Assembly (NCBI GenBank): GCA_947495985.1
Contig: CANMBD010000002.1
Span: forward strand, 310,001-374,000
Reading direction: 5' to 3'
DNA: 64,000 bases
DNA from: an uncultured Sphingomonadaceae bacterium
GTDB taxonomy: Bacteria > Pseudomonadota > Alphaproteobacteria > Sphingomonadales > Sphingomonadaceae
Part shown: positions 41,858-51,304 of the stretch, in pieces
How positions within the stretch are numbered: the stretch's first letter is position 1
Layout: every line of letters begins with the position of its first letter
Position numbers and translations under genes: made by a program
Notes under the pieces: model-generated
The model's database searches: none
The model's input: only the letters and a program-made list of their open reading frames with translations
What the model was told of the DNA's origin: nothing

Positions 41858-42130
41858 GACGGGACCCGGAACAAGTGAAGGAAATCGACATATAGAAGCG
41901 ACATCCGATTTTGTCGTTGATGAATTTAGGTCCGATTTGATACTTTTATTATGCAGACAGCCGTGGCCTCAGTCAAAAAATCGCTGAAATGCGTTATATA
42001 GGTTAGTATAACTGTCCTATTTTGTTGTTTTTGCGTGACTCTGCCTATGGTTTCGCCTATCGCGAGCCCAACGCCCGCTCAGGAGGGCAGGGTCACCCTA
42101 ATCGAAAAATACAAGAAACGAGCGATCTGC

Positions 42131-43585
42131 ATGCCAAAAGGCACGAAAAAATTAGACATGTTGAAATTTGTCAACACTGGGCAAACCTATCCGGAAAAGC
42201 GCGAGCCAACGCTGCGCGCCGAGGATTTTCAGGAAATTGCCGACCGTTATGCCCCCGAAAAGGCGGCGGAACAGGCCGCGCGCTGCTCGCAATGCGGCGT
42301 GCCTTATTGCTCGACCCATTGCCCGTTGCATAACCATATCCCGGACTGGCTACGACTGACCGCCGAGGGCCGGGTCCGTGAAGCCTATGAAATGTCGAAT
42401 CTGACTTCGACCATGCCGGAGATTTGCGGGCGCATCTGTCCGCAGGACCGTCTGTGTGAAGGCAATTGCGTCATCGAATTTTCCGGTCATGGCGCAGTGA
42501 CGATCGGCGCGGTAGAAAAATATATCACCGATACCGCTTGGGAAGAGGGTTGGGTTGAACCGCTGGTTGCGGGCAAATCGCGCGGCCAGTCCGTCGGCAT
42601 TATCGGCGCCGGCCCGGCTGGCTTGACCGCTGGGGAATATCTGCGCGTCGCTGGCTATGACGTTCATATCTATGATCGCCATGATCGCGCCGGTGGTTTG
42701 CTGACTTACGGCATTCCTGGCTTCAAGCTTGAGAAAGACGTCATCATGCGGCGCATTCAGCGTCTTAAAGATGGCGGCATCAACTTTCATGAGAATTTTG
42801 AAGTTGGCAAAGATGCAACATTGGATGAGCTGCGCACCAAACATGATGCGATCTTGATCGCGACGGGCGTCTACAAGGCACGCGAAATAAAAATGCCCGG
42901 CGTAGGCGCACCTGGTGTCGAAGAGGCATTGGATTTTCTGACCGCTTCAAACCGCAAGAGCTTTGGCGATGATGTACCCGATTTCGACAATGGCCGTTTC
43001 AATGCCGAAGGCAAGAATGTGGTCGTCATCGGTGGCGGCGATACCGCGATGGATTGCGTGCGGACCTCGGTACGTCAGGGAGCGAAATCAGTAAAATGCC
43101 TCTATCGCCGTGATCGTGCCAATATGCCGGGCTCGCAGAATGAAGTAAAAAATGCCGAGGAAGAAGGCGTGGATTTTGTTTGGCTCTCTGCCCCTAAAGC
43201 GGTCGAGGGTACGGAGCACGTCACGGCGGTCAAGGCGACCAAGATGCGTCTCGGCGCGCCTGATGCCAGTGGCCGGCGCGCACCAGAGGTTCAGCCCGAT
43301 AGTGAATTTACGCTGGAAGCTGATCTGGTCATCAAGGCCTTGGGATTTGATGCGGAAGAGCTCCCTAGCCTGTTTGATTGCCCGGATCTCAGCGTTACGC
43401 GCTGGGGCACTTTGCGGGTCGATCACAAGAGTATGATGACCAATCTCGACGGCGTTTTCGCCGCCGGTGATATTGTTCGCGGTGCCAGCCTTGTGGTATG
43501 GGGTATACGTGACGGTCGCGATGTGACCGAGCATATGCACAAATTCTTGCGCGAAAAAGCTCGGGCGGAAAAGCAGGCCGCCTGA
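42131..43585 (+). CDS. gltD: Glutamate synthase (NADPH) small subunit
   Basis: Transfers electrons from NAD(P)H through FAD and iron-sulphur centres to the large subunit for glutamate formation from glutamine and 2-oxoglutarate. The N-terminal Cys-rich region has C-x2-C-x4-C-x3-C (CSQCGVPYCSTHC) and CGRICPQDRLCEGNC. The FAD motif is VGIIGAGPAGLTAGEYLR and the NADPH motif VVVIGGGDTAMDC. The C-terminal GVFAAGDIVRGASLVVWGI is diagnostic. I start at ATG 42131 (484 aa, matching family length); the frame opens at 42035, and another ATG lies at 42158. gltB follows after one intervening gene. Confidence 0.95.
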   Translation: MPKGTKKLDMLKFVNTGQTYPEKREPTLRAEDFQEIADRYAPEKAAEQAARCSQCGVPYCSTHCPLHNHIPDWLRLTAEGRVREAYEMSNLTSTMPEICGRICPQDRLCEGNCVIEFSGHGAVTIGAVEKYITDTAWEEGWVEPLVAGKSRGQSVGIIGAGPAGLTAGEYLRVAGYDVHIYDRHDRAGGLLTYGIPGFKLEKDVIMRRIQRLKDGGINFHENFEVGKDATLDELRTKHDAILIATGVYKAREIKMPGVGAPGVEEALDFLTASNRKSFGDDVPDFDNGRFNAEGKNVVVIGGGDTAMDCVRTSVRQGAKSVKCLYRRDRANMPGSQNEVKNAEEEGVDFVWLSAPKAVEGTEHVTAVKATKMRLGAPDASGRRAPEVQPDSEFTLEADLVIKALGFDAEELPSLFDCPDLSVTRWGTLRVDHKSMMTNLDGVFAAGDIVRGASLVVWGIRDGRDVTEHMHKFLREKARAEKQAA

Positions 43586-43622
43586 ACACCCCCATATCTA
43601 GGCACCTATTTCGGAGTTTTAC

Positions 43623-44510
43623 ATGAAAAAGTTCATCGCAATTACTGTGAGTTCCATGGCCCTCGCTGTCAGCAATCCAGCCGCAGCACAAGAAGCCGAT
43701 GGCACCACAGAGGCGGCTGCAACCGAGACAGCGGCGATCGATCCGGCGCGTCTTTCTGCCGCCAAGAGCACGGTCGATTATCTGTTCCCGCTCGGCACCT
43801 ACGAGCGGATGATGAAGGGCACGATGGACCAGATGATGGACCAGATGATGATGAGCATGGGCAACATGCGCATGGGTGACCTGGCCAGTGCTGGCGGCGT
43901 GGCAAGGGGCGACATGCCTGAAGGTATGGGCGAGAAGACACTGGCCGAAATGGCAACGGAAATGGACCCGCATTACGCAGAGCGGACGAAAATTTCGACC
44001 AAGGTGATTATGGACGAGATGGTCAACCTGATGATCGGGATGGAACCAGCGGTTCGCAAAGCACTGACTAATATCTATGCGCGCAAATTCACGGTCGGCC
44101 AGCTGAACGAGATGAACGGCTTTTTTGCCACGGATACCGGCAGTGCCTTCGCACGCGACTATATGATGGTCTTTGTCGATCCGGAAATGATGCAATCGAT
44201 GATGAGCATGGTGCCGGAAATGATGCAGGCTATGCCGGAGATCATGAAAAAGGTCGAAGAGGCTACTGCCCATCTGCCGTCCGTTAAAATGCCTGGTAAT
44301 GATCCCTTCGCCTCGGTTGAGGAAGTGATGGACGAAGTGGAAAATTCAGAGGATGCGACCGATTGGGAAGACCCCGATAACTGGTCACCGGAAGACCGGG
44401 AGCTCGTAGACAAACTGAGCATCGATTCCGACACCGCATTTGAGAGATATTATGAAGCGCTCGAAAAAGCGCAGAAGAACGCCAAAGCAAAAATGGCAAA
44501 CGGCAAATAG
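43623..44510 (+). CDS. Secreted Met-rich DUF2059 protein between gltD and gltB
   Basis: A 295-residue protein with a Sec signal peptide ending NPAAAQ. A helical domain containing RKALTNIYARKFTVGQLNEM and FFATDTGSAFARDY matches DUF2059. Two Met-rich stretches (DQMMDQMMMSMGNMRMGD near 73-90, and PEMMQSMMSMVPEMMQAM) are striking and could bind Cu(I) or act in protein contacts. The C-terminus is acidic. It lies 37 bases after gltD and 48 before gltB, in the same direction, so it probably belongs to the glt transcript. Function unknown; a periplasmic role is expected. Confidence 0.8.
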   Translation: MKKFIAITVSSMALAVSNPAAAQEADGTTEAAATETAAIDPARLSAAKSTVDYLFPLGTYERMMKGTMDQMMDQMMMSMGNMRMGDLASAGGVARGDMPEGMGEKTLAEMATEMDPHYAERTKISTKVIMDEMVNLMIGMEPAVRKALTNIYARKFTVGQLNEMNGFFATDTGSAFARDYMMVFVDPEMMQSMMSMVPEMMQAMPEIMKKVEEATAHLPSVKMPGNDPFASVEEVMDEVENSEDATDWEDPDNWSPEDRELVDKLSIDSDTAFERYYEALEKAQKNAKAKMANGK

Positions 44511-44558
44511 ACAGCAGCACACAAAATCGATGCTCTTACCTACTGAAATGAAATTGAT

Positions 44559-47500
44559 ATGACGCACCACTATCCAACGCCCGAACATAAACGCCTTGCC
44601 GAAACCGGCATGTACCGGCCTGAATTTGAATCCGATGCCTGCGGTGTCGGACTGGTTGCAGCCACCGATGGCAAGCCTTCGCGGCGGGTGGTGTCTTCGG
44701 CGATCGATGCGTTGAAAGCGGTCTGGCACCGCGGCGCGGTTGACGCGGATGGAATGACGGGTGACGGAGCCGGTCTGCATGTTGATTTGCCTGCGCGCTT
44801 CTTTGACGATGCGATAGCGGATAGCGGTCACAAGGTAATGCCCAACCGGCTTGCCGTCGGTATGATCTTTCTGCCGCGCACCGATCTCAGCGCGCAGGAA
44901 ACCTGCCGAACCATTGTTGAAGCCGAAATTATTGAAGCCGGTTATAAAATTTACGGCTGGCGGCAGGTCCCGGTCGATGTTTCGGTCATTGGTGTGAAGG
45001 CACAGAATACGCGGCCGGAAATTGAACAGATCATGATCGCCGGCCCGTTGCCCGACCGCCAGAGCGCCGCAGAGTTTGAAAAGAACCTTTATCTCATCCG
45101 TCGGCGGATTGAGAAAAAAGTCGTCGCGGCACAAATTCATGATTTCTATATCTGCAGCCTGTCCTGCCGCTCGATCATCTACAAAGGCCTGTTCCTCGCG
45201 GAATCCCTGTCGGTCTTTTATCCCGACCTGACTGACGAACGGTTTGAAAGCCGGGTGGCGATTTTCCACCAGCGCTATTCAACCAATACATTCCCGCAAT
45301 GGTGGCTGGCACAACCGTTCCGGACGCTTGCCCATAATGGCGAAGTCAACACAATCCGCGGCAACAAGAACTGGATGAAGAGCCACGAGATCAAGATGGC
45401 GAGCCTCGCCTTTGGTGATCATTCCGAAGACATTAAGCCGGTGATTCCAGCGGGTGCATCCGATACCGCCGCGCTCGACGCGGTGTTTGAGACCATCTGC
45501 CGCTCTGGCCGCGATGCACCGACCGCCAAGCTTATGCTCGTGCCGGAAGCTTGGCAGAATGAAGCGGATATCGATCCGGCACATAAAGCAATGTATGAAT
45601 ATATGGCGAGCGTTATGGAGCCATGGGATGGCCCAGCTGCGCTGGCGATGACCGACGGTCGCTGGGCTGTGGCAGGTGTGGACCGCAATGCGCTGCGGCC
45701 ACTGCGGTACAGCAAGACCTCGGACAATCTGCTGATCATCGGATCGGAAACCGGCATGGTCGTGGTTCCCGAAAGCCAGATCATCGACAAGGGCAGGCTT
45801 GGTCCCGGCGAGATGATCGCCGTGGATCTGGATGAAGGCGTCGTTTTCACCGACAAGGAGATCAAGGACCAGATCGCATCCGAAGAACCCTATGCCGAGC
45901 GCGTCAAGGGCTTCCGGACAATGGACGATCTGCCGCCTGCGCCTGCTGATGCTGGGATGAATTTCTCCAAGGAAGAATTGATCCGCCGCCAGACTGCGGC
46001 TGGTCATACACTGGAAGACATGGAGGTAATCCTCGCCCCGATGGTTGAGGATGCCAAGGAAGCCATTGGTTCCATGGGCGATGACACGCCGCTTGCGGTG
46101 ATCAGCCTGAAACCGCGTCAGGTCAGCCACTTCTTCCGCCAGAATTTCTCTCAGGTGACCAATCCGCCGATTGACAGTTTGCGCGAACGCCATGTGATGA
46201 GCCTGCGCACGCGCTTCTCGAACCTCGCCAACATATTGGAAAAGGACAGCCAGAATGAAAATGTTCTGGTGCTCGACAGCCCTGTACTCAGTTGCAGTGC
46301 CTGGGAACGGCTAAAGGCCAGCTTTGGCGATGCGGTTGCCGAAATTGATTGCACCATGTCCAACACCGGCGGCGCGATTGAATTGCGCGATGCCATTGCC
46401 CGGATCCGCGATGAAGCAGAACAAGCGGTGCGCCAGGGTAAGACCGAAATTTTCCTGACCGACGAGAATATCGACGAAGACCATATGTGTATCTCTATGG
46501 TCATTGCGACCGCCGCCGTGCACACCCATTTGGTGCGCAAGGGATTGCGAGCCTATGCTTCCGTCAACGTCCGGGCCGCAGAATGCCTCGACACCCATTG
46601 CTATGCTGTATTGATCGGCGTCGGTGCGACCACGGTCAACGCCTATCTGTCCGAAGCGGCCATTGCCGACCGCCATGCGCGCGGGCTATTCGATGGTCTT
46701 TCGCTGGAAGAGTGCATCGCCCGCCATAAGAAAGCAGTCGACGAAGGCTTGCTGAAAATCATGTCCAAAATGGGCATTGCCGTCATTTCCAGCTATCGCG
46801 GCGGTTATAATTTTGAAGCCGTTGGTCTGTCGCGCGCGCTGTGCAATGACCTATTCCCCGGCATGCCGACCAAGATTTCCGGTGAGGGCTATGCGTCGCT
46901 GTTTATCAATGCGCAGGAAAAGCATGACGCGGCATTTGAAGCGGCGGTTGTGCGTTTGCCAGTCGGCGGTTTCTACAAGCAACGCGATGGCGGAGAGGCT
47001 CACGCCTATAGCGCGCATCTGATGCACTTGCTGCAAAGCGCGGTCGCACATGACAGCTATTCCTCTTACCTGCAATTCTCACAAGGGGTACGCGAACTAG
47101 AGCCGGTGTATCTGCGCGACCTGATGGAATTTAACTACGCGCCGGAACCGATTCCGATCGACGAAGTGGAAGCGATTACCGAAATCCGCAAACGTTTTAA
47201 CACGCCCGGCATGTCCCTCGGCGCGCTCAGCCCAGAGGCGCATGAAACGCTCGCCATTGCGATGAATCGCATTGGTGCAAAATCCGTGTCCGGCGAAGGC
47301 GGGGAAGAGAAACGTCGCTACACGCCGTTTGAAAATGGCGACAATGCCTCGAGCCCAATCAAGCAGGTGGCCTCCGGCCGCTTTGGTGTCACCGCCGAAT
47401 ATCTCGGCGCTTGTGAAGAGGTCGAGATCAAAGTCGCCCAAGGCGCTAAGCCTGGAGAAGGCGGCCAATTGCCTGGATTCAAGGTCACCGAGTTTATCGC

Positions 47501-49085
47501 CAAACTAAGGCATTCGACGCCAGGCGTTACGCTCATTTCACCACCGCCGCATCATGATATTTATTCGATCGAAGATCTCGCGCAGCTCATTTATGATCTC
47601 AAACAGATTAACCCGAAAGCACGCGTCTGCGTGAAGCTGGTTTCTGCCGCTGGTATCGGAACCATCGCCGCAGGCGTTGCCAAAGCGCATGCCGACGTGA
47701 TCCTGATTTCCGGCAATACAGGTGGAACCGGCGCGTCACCGCAAACGTCGATTAAATTTGCCGGTACGCCTTGGGAAATGGGCCTCACCGAAGCCAATCA
47801 GGTGCTCACCCTCAATGGCCTGCGCCACCGGGTAAAACTGCGCACCGACGGCGGTCTGAAAACCGGTCGCGATATTGTTATCGCTGCGATTTTGGGCGCG
47901 GAAGAATTTGGTCTTGGTACGCTGAGCCTTGTCGCCATGGGTTGTATCATGGTCCGGCAATGCCACAGCAACACCTGCCCGGTTGGCGTCTGTGTACAGG
48001 ACGAAAAACTGCGTGAGAAATTCACCGGCACGCCAGAAAAAGTCATCAACCTAATGACCTATATGGCCGAAGAAGTGCGCGAAATATTGGCGCGCCTTGG
48101 CTACCGGTCGCTGGAAGAAGTCATTGGCCGCACCGAATTGCTGCGGCAGGTTAGCCGTGGGGCCGAGCATCTCGATGATCTCGACCTCAACCCGATCCTC
48201 GCCAAAGTGGACGCGCCGGATACCGAGCGCACATTTAACCTGCCGACGCACCGCAACGAGGTGCCCGACAGTTTGGACGCACAGATGATTTCCGATGCGA
48301 AACCCGTGTTCGAACGCCGCGAGAAAATGCAGCTGACCTATACGGTGCGCAACACGCACCGCGCCGTCGGCACGCGTTTCTCGGCAGAGGTCACGGCCAA
48401 ATATGGCATGACCGCGCTGAACGAGGACCATGTCCATGTGCGTCTGCGCGGCAGTGCGGGCCAGTCCCTCGGCGCCTTCATGTGTCAGGGGATCACGCTG
48501 GAAGTCTTTGGCGATGCCAATGACTATGTCGGCAAGGGCCTGTCCGGCGGCAAGATCGTCGTTCGTCCGATGGTCAGCTCTCCGCTGGATTCAAAGGACA
48601 ATACGATTATCGGCAACACCGTGCTTTATGGTGCGACTTCCGGTCAACTTTTTGCAGCGGGGCAAGCCGGCGAACGATTTGCCGTCCGCAATAGCGGCGC
48701 GGATGTGGTGGTCGAAGGCTGCGGCGCCAATGGCTGTGAATATATGACCGGCGGCAATGCTGTGATCCTTGGCGCTGTTGGCAATAATTTCGGCGCGGGC
48801 ATGACCGGCGGCATGGCCTTCATCCTCGACCTCGACCGTGATTTTGAGAAGCACGCCAATCCCGAAAGTATCATCTGGCAAAGGCTGGACAGCGACTATT
48901 GGGAAGAGCATCTCAAATCCCTGATCGAAGCGCATCACCGGACCACCGATAGCAACTGGTCAGAGACCATCTTGCGCGACTGGGACCGCTGGCGGGAACG
49001 CTTCTGGCAGGTTTGTCCGAAAGAAATGGTCGAACGGCTGGATCACCCGCTATCGGATGGCGAAGCGATTGAGGCGGCGGAGTAG
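44559..49085 (+). CDS. gltB: Glutamate synthase (NADPH) large subunit
   Basis: A 1508-residue enzyme making two glutamates from glutamine and 2-oxoglutarate. Processing before Cys28 in SDACGVGLV would expose the N-terminal nucleophile of the class II glutaminase domain. A central domain and the FMN/2-oxoglutarate domain follow (KVTEFIAKLRHSTPGVTLIS, then ISGNTGGTGASPQTS). The 3Fe-4S cysteines are CIMVRQCHSNTCPVGVC. The C-terminal beta-helix region contains GGNAVILGAVGNNFGAGMTGG. Full family length with no breaks. A downstream small membrane protein gene overlaps its 3' end by 29 bases. Confidence 0.97.
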   Translation: MTHHYPTPEHKRLAETGMYRPEFESDACGVGLVAATDGKPSRRVVSSAIDALKAVWHRGAVDADGMTGDGAGLHVDLPARFFDDAIADSGHKVMPNRLAVGMIFLPRTDLSAQETCRTIVEAEIIEAGYKIYGWRQVPVDVSVIGVKAQNTRPEIEQIMIAGPLPDRQSAAEFEKNLYLIRRRIEKKVVAAQIHDFYICSLSCRSIIYKGLFLAESLSVFYPDLTDERFESRVAIFHQRYSTNTFPQWWLAQPFRTLAHNGEVNTIRGNKNWMKSHEIKMASLAFGDHSEDIKPVIPAGASDTAALDAVFETICRSGRDAPTAKLMLVPEAWQNEADIDPAHKAMYEYMASVMEPWDGPAALAMTDGRWAVAGVDRNALRPLRYSKTSDNLLIIGSETGMVVVPESQIIDKGRLGPGEMIAVDLDEGVVFTDKEIKDQIASEEPYAERVKGFRTMDDLPPAPADAGMNFSKEELIRRQTAAGHTLEDMEVILAPMVEDAKEAIGSMGDDTPLAVISLKPRQVSHFFRQNFSQVTNPPIDSLRERHVMSLRTRFSNLANILEKDSQNENVLVLDSPVLSCSAWERLKASFGDAVAEIDCTMSNTGGAIELRDAIARIRDEAEQAVRQGKTEIFLTDENIDEDHMCISMVIATAAVHTHLVRKGLRAYASVNVRAAECLDTHCYAVLIGVGATTVNAYLSEAAIADRHARGLFDGLSLEECIARHKKAVDEGLLKIMSKMGIAVISSYRGGYNFEAVGLSRALCNDLFPGMPTKISGEGYASLFINAQEKHDAAFEAAVVRLPVGGFYKQRDGGEAHAYSAHLMHLLQSAVAHDSYSSYLQFSQGVRELEPVYLRDLMEFNYAPEPIPIDEVEAITEIRKRFNTPGMSLGALSPEAHETLAIAMNRIGAKSVSGEGGEEKRRYTPFENGDNASSPIKQVASGRFGVTAEYLGACEEVEIKVAQGAKPGEGGQLPGFKVTEFIAKLRHSTPGVTLISPPPHHDIYSIEDLAQLIYDLKQINPKARVCVKLVSAAGIGTIAAGVAKAHADVILISGNTGGTGASPQTSIKFAGTPWEMGLTEANQVLTLNGLRHRVKLRTDGGLKTGRDIVIAAILGAEEFGLGTLSLVAMGCIMVRQCHSNTCPVGVCVQDEKLREKFTGTPEKVINLMTYMAEEVREILARLGYRSLEEVIGRTELLRQVSRGAEHLDDLDLNPILAKVDAPDTERTFNLPTHRNEVPDSLDAQMISDAKPVFERREKMQLTYTVRNTHRAVGTRFSAEVTAKYGMTALNEDHVHVRLRGSAGQSLGAFMCQGITLEVFGDANDYVGKGLSGGKIVVRPMVSSPLDSKDNTIIGNTVLYGATSGQLFAAGQAGERFAVRNSGADVVVEGCGANGCEYMTGGNAVILGAVGNNFGAGMTGGMAFILDLDRDFEKHANPESIIWQRLDSDYWEEHLKSLIEAHHRTTDSNWSETILRDWDRWRERFWQVCPKEMVERLDHPLSDGEAIEAAE

Positions 49086-49455
49086 CATTTCTCTGATAAA
49101 GCGAAGGAGGCGTAATGCGCTAAAACTCGCAGCAGACATTGGCTTGCTTGGTGGACTGTTTTACGCCTTTAATCCGCTTACATTCTTTGCTGATCCCGAT
49201 CAAAAGGTCACAGCGACTATATTATCCATCGATAGCGTTCATAGAGTGGATAGATATAGCCGCGTGGCAAAGCTCTCGGTCACTTTGCCCGATGGCGAAG
49301 CCGCAACAGCCTTTGGTCTGACAAAACACTTGTCATATTGTTCGACCGGCGATCGGGTTTCTGTCCGGATGATTCAGTTCGAAAAAGAAGCCAACAACTT
49401 TTATCGTCTCGTTTCAGATTCGTGCACTAAACCTGATATTGGCCCTCATTGGTAA
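49057..49455 (+). CDS. Small membrane-anchored protein (up to 132 aa)
   Basis: Open frame from ATG 49057 inside the end of gltB. It has a basic N-terminus (RRRSSISLIKRRRRNALK), one hydrophobic segment (DIGLLGGLFYAFNPLTFFA, about 27-45) and a beta-rich domain beginning KVTATILSIDSVHRVDRYSR with Cys at about 94 and 121. The layout resembles small one-pass proteins with a DUF3592-like external domain; no function is recognised. The true start is unclear: a strong GGAGG at 49106-49110 is followed not by an in-frame ATG but by a three-codon ATG-CGC-TAA in another frame. Confidence 0.55.
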   Translation: MAKRLRRRSSISLIKRRRRNALKLAADIGLLGGLFYAFNPLTFFADPDQKVTATILSIDSVHRVDRYSRVAKLSVTLPDGEAATAFGLTKHLSYCSTGDRVSVRMIQFEKEANNFYRLVSDSCTKPDIGPHW

Positions 49456-49512
49456 GGCTATAGCAGTTGACTTTGTTCTTGTTTTGATCTCACCTTCTGC
49501 TATGCTTGATAG

Positions 49513-49953
49513 ATGACAGATCGGCGTGATGTGGTGGCGGGGATAGGCTTGCTTGGGCTAACCGGCCTTGTATCCTGTGCGCCCAAATCTGCCTCCCGAT
49601 TAACAGGAGCCAACACTATGCCCAAAATCACGCCCAATTACATGGAAATGAAAGCGACTGACCTCGGTGCCAGTAAGGCCTTTTATGAAAAAGCCTTTGG
49701 CTTTGCCTTTACCGACTATGGCCCGGAATATGCCGCTGTTGAAGGCGGGCCGGTACAGATAGGGCTCGCTACCGGAGAAGAACCGGCTGCACCCATGCCG
49801 ACCTTTGAAAGTGATGATCTGGAAGCAGCGCTGGCGCAGGTGGAAGCGTCCGGCGGCGCAATCGTCAAAGAGATTTTCGCCTATCCCGGCGGTCGGCGAT
49901 TTGAATGCCTTGACCCTTCGGGCAATCGCCTGGCCATTTATCAGGTCACCTGA
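49513..49953 (+). CDS. VOC/glyoxalase-family protein, possibly Tat lipoprotein
   Basis: Residues 36-146 are one vicinal-oxygen-chelate module (NYMEMKATDLGASKAFYEKA, then FECLDPSGNRLAIYQV). The first 35 residues (MTDRRDVVAGIGLLGLTGL, then VSCAPK) look like a twin-arginine lipoprotein signal with a lipobox Cys, so I keep the long start. The alternative is ATG 49618, preceded by AGGAG eight bases away, giving a 111-residue cytoplasmic protein of usual VOC length. If the long form is made, it would be an exported single-domain VOC protein, which is unusual. The metal-ligand pattern is incomplete, so no reaction is assigned. Confidence 0.75.
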   Translation: MTDRRDVVAGIGLLGLTGLVSCAPKSASRLTGANTMPKITPNYMEMKATDLGASKAFYEKAFGFAFTDYGPEYAAVEGGPVQIGLATGEEPAAPMPTFESDDLEAALAQVEASGGAIVKEIFAYPGGRRFECLDPSGNRLAIYQVT

Positions 49954-50094
49954 TTTCGGCTTTCCGTGCCTGTTTTACGGCAATTTACGATCCTTGCTGG
50001 ATGACTCTGCGCAGGTTCAGCTTTGACTCAGATGTAGGCTGGTAGACGCCAAGTGTCGTTGGCGAACAACGATGACTATTTAGGAGGCTCAGCT

Positions 50095-50532
50095 ATGCGA
50101 TCACTTTTCTCTCTCCCTTTATTGGCCATGTCGCTGAGCCTTTCTGTCCCCGCTGCGGCGCAGGATGAAGGCGCTGAATCCGAAATGATCGAGAAACTCA
50201 ACGATCCGGAATTTCAGGATGGCATGGTGTCGATGATGTCCGGCTTTATGACGGCAATGATGGACTTTCCCATTGGCCAATTTGCGGCGGCGATGGAAAA
50301 AGCTGTCCCTAAAGGCATGGATGGTGGCGAGACATTTTCAGATATCGGCCCTGACGCTACATTGGGTGACCTGACAGCGCGCGACAATCCCGATTTCAAT
50401 GCTGATATGGAAGACAAAATGCGCAAAGGCACTGTGATGATGGGCATTCTGGCCAGTGAATTTGGCGCTTTGCTTCCGCAACTCAAAGCGATGGGCGAGC
50501 AGATGAAGCAGCGAATGGATGCGCTGGAATAG
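50095..50532 (+). CDS. Small secreted protein of unknown function (145 aa)
   Basis: ATG 50095 has AGGAGG six bases upstream, so I prefer it to the in-frame ATG at 50053. The signal peptide MRSLFSLPLLAMSLSLSVPA ends near AAAQ, leaving a mature protein of about 120 residues that is Met- and Asp/Glu-rich, with DPEFQDGMVSMMSGFMTAMM and a C-terminal helix. It resembles the DUF2059 protein upstream of gltB in style (signal peptide, Met clusters) but lacks the DUF2059 core. Probably periplasmic. Function not recognised. Confidence 0.75.
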   Translation: MRSLFSLPLLAMSLSLSVPAAAQDEGAESEMIEKLNDPEFQDGMVSMMSGFMTAMMDFPIGQFAAAMEKAVPKGMDGGETFSDIGPDATLGDLTARDNPDFNADMEDKMRKGTVMMGILASEFGALLPQLKAMGEQMKQRMDALE

Positions 50533-50632
50533 GCGCGTCTGACGGGCCATTTTGTAACGCCTGACCATCTATTCGCGCTTTCGGGCATCAAGCCCCTTCC
50601 CCCACAGCACTTTCCCGATTAACAGCAACGTT

Positions 50633-51304
50633 ATGTGGCAGTTATTCCAGTTTCCTCTATGTCCGTTTTCGCGCAAAGTCCGCCTGCTTATGGGCGAAAA
50701 ATCTGTCGGCTATGAACTGGTGCGCGAATCACCTTGGGAGCAGCGGGATCAGTTTCTGGATATGAACCCGGCGGGCCGCACACCGGTCATGCGCCATGAT
50801 CAGCGGGATATCATCCTCATCGATAGTGTAGCGATCTGCGAATATATTGAAGAGACGGTCGAAAAGACCCCGATGATCAACGGCACAGCCACCAATCGCG
50901 CCGAGATCCGCCGGTTGGTCGCCTGGTTTGATGAGCAATTTTACGGCGATGTCACCGCGCCGTTGCTTTATGAACGCATGCACAAGCGCATCGTTCACCG
51001 CCAACCGCCAGACGCAAAGCTGCTGCGCGAAGCCATGCGGCGTGCCAATGTCCATCTCGACTATATCGATTATCTGATTGATCACCGCAGTTGGCTTGCC
51101 GGTGCAACGATGAGCCTGGCTGACCTGACCGCCGCAGCGCAAATATCGGTCGCCGATTATCTCGGCGGCATTGACTGGACCGGACATGATCAAACAAAAG
51201 CCTGGTATGCGATGTTCAAATCGCGTCCATCTTTCCGTCCTCTATTGTCCGAGCGCATGGAAGTGATTGCCCCGCCGGCTCACTATGAGAAAGTGGATTT
51301 TTAA
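50633..51304 (+). CDS. fzlA: GST-fold protein, FzlA-like FtsZ-binding factor
   Basis: A 223-residue glutathione-S-transferase fold. The N-terminal thioredoxin-like domain is LFQFPLCPFSRKVRLLMGE and NPAGRTPVM, with the Ser/Cys position as CPFS. The helical C-terminal domain contains WLAGATMSLADLTAAAQIS. The ending SRPSFRPLLSERMEVIAPPA followed by HYEKVDF matches the conserved tail of alphaproteobacterial FzlA, which binds FtsZ and supports constriction in Caulobacter, with the PWEQR Trp (W35) as a further match. Assignment from memory of the family; a generic GST remains possible. Convergent with the GNAT gene, overlapping four bases. Confidence 0.72.
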   Translation: MWQLFQFPLCPFSRKVRLLMGEKSVGYELVRESPWEQRDQFLDMNPAGRTPVMRHDQRDIILIDSVAICEYIEETVEKTPMINGTATNRAEIRRLVAWFDEQFYGDVTAPLLYERMHKRIVHRQPPDAKLLREAMRRANVHLDYIDYLIDHRSWLAGATMSLADLTAAAQISVADYLGGIDWTGHDQTKAWYAMFKSRPSFRPLLSERMEVIAPPAHYEKVDF

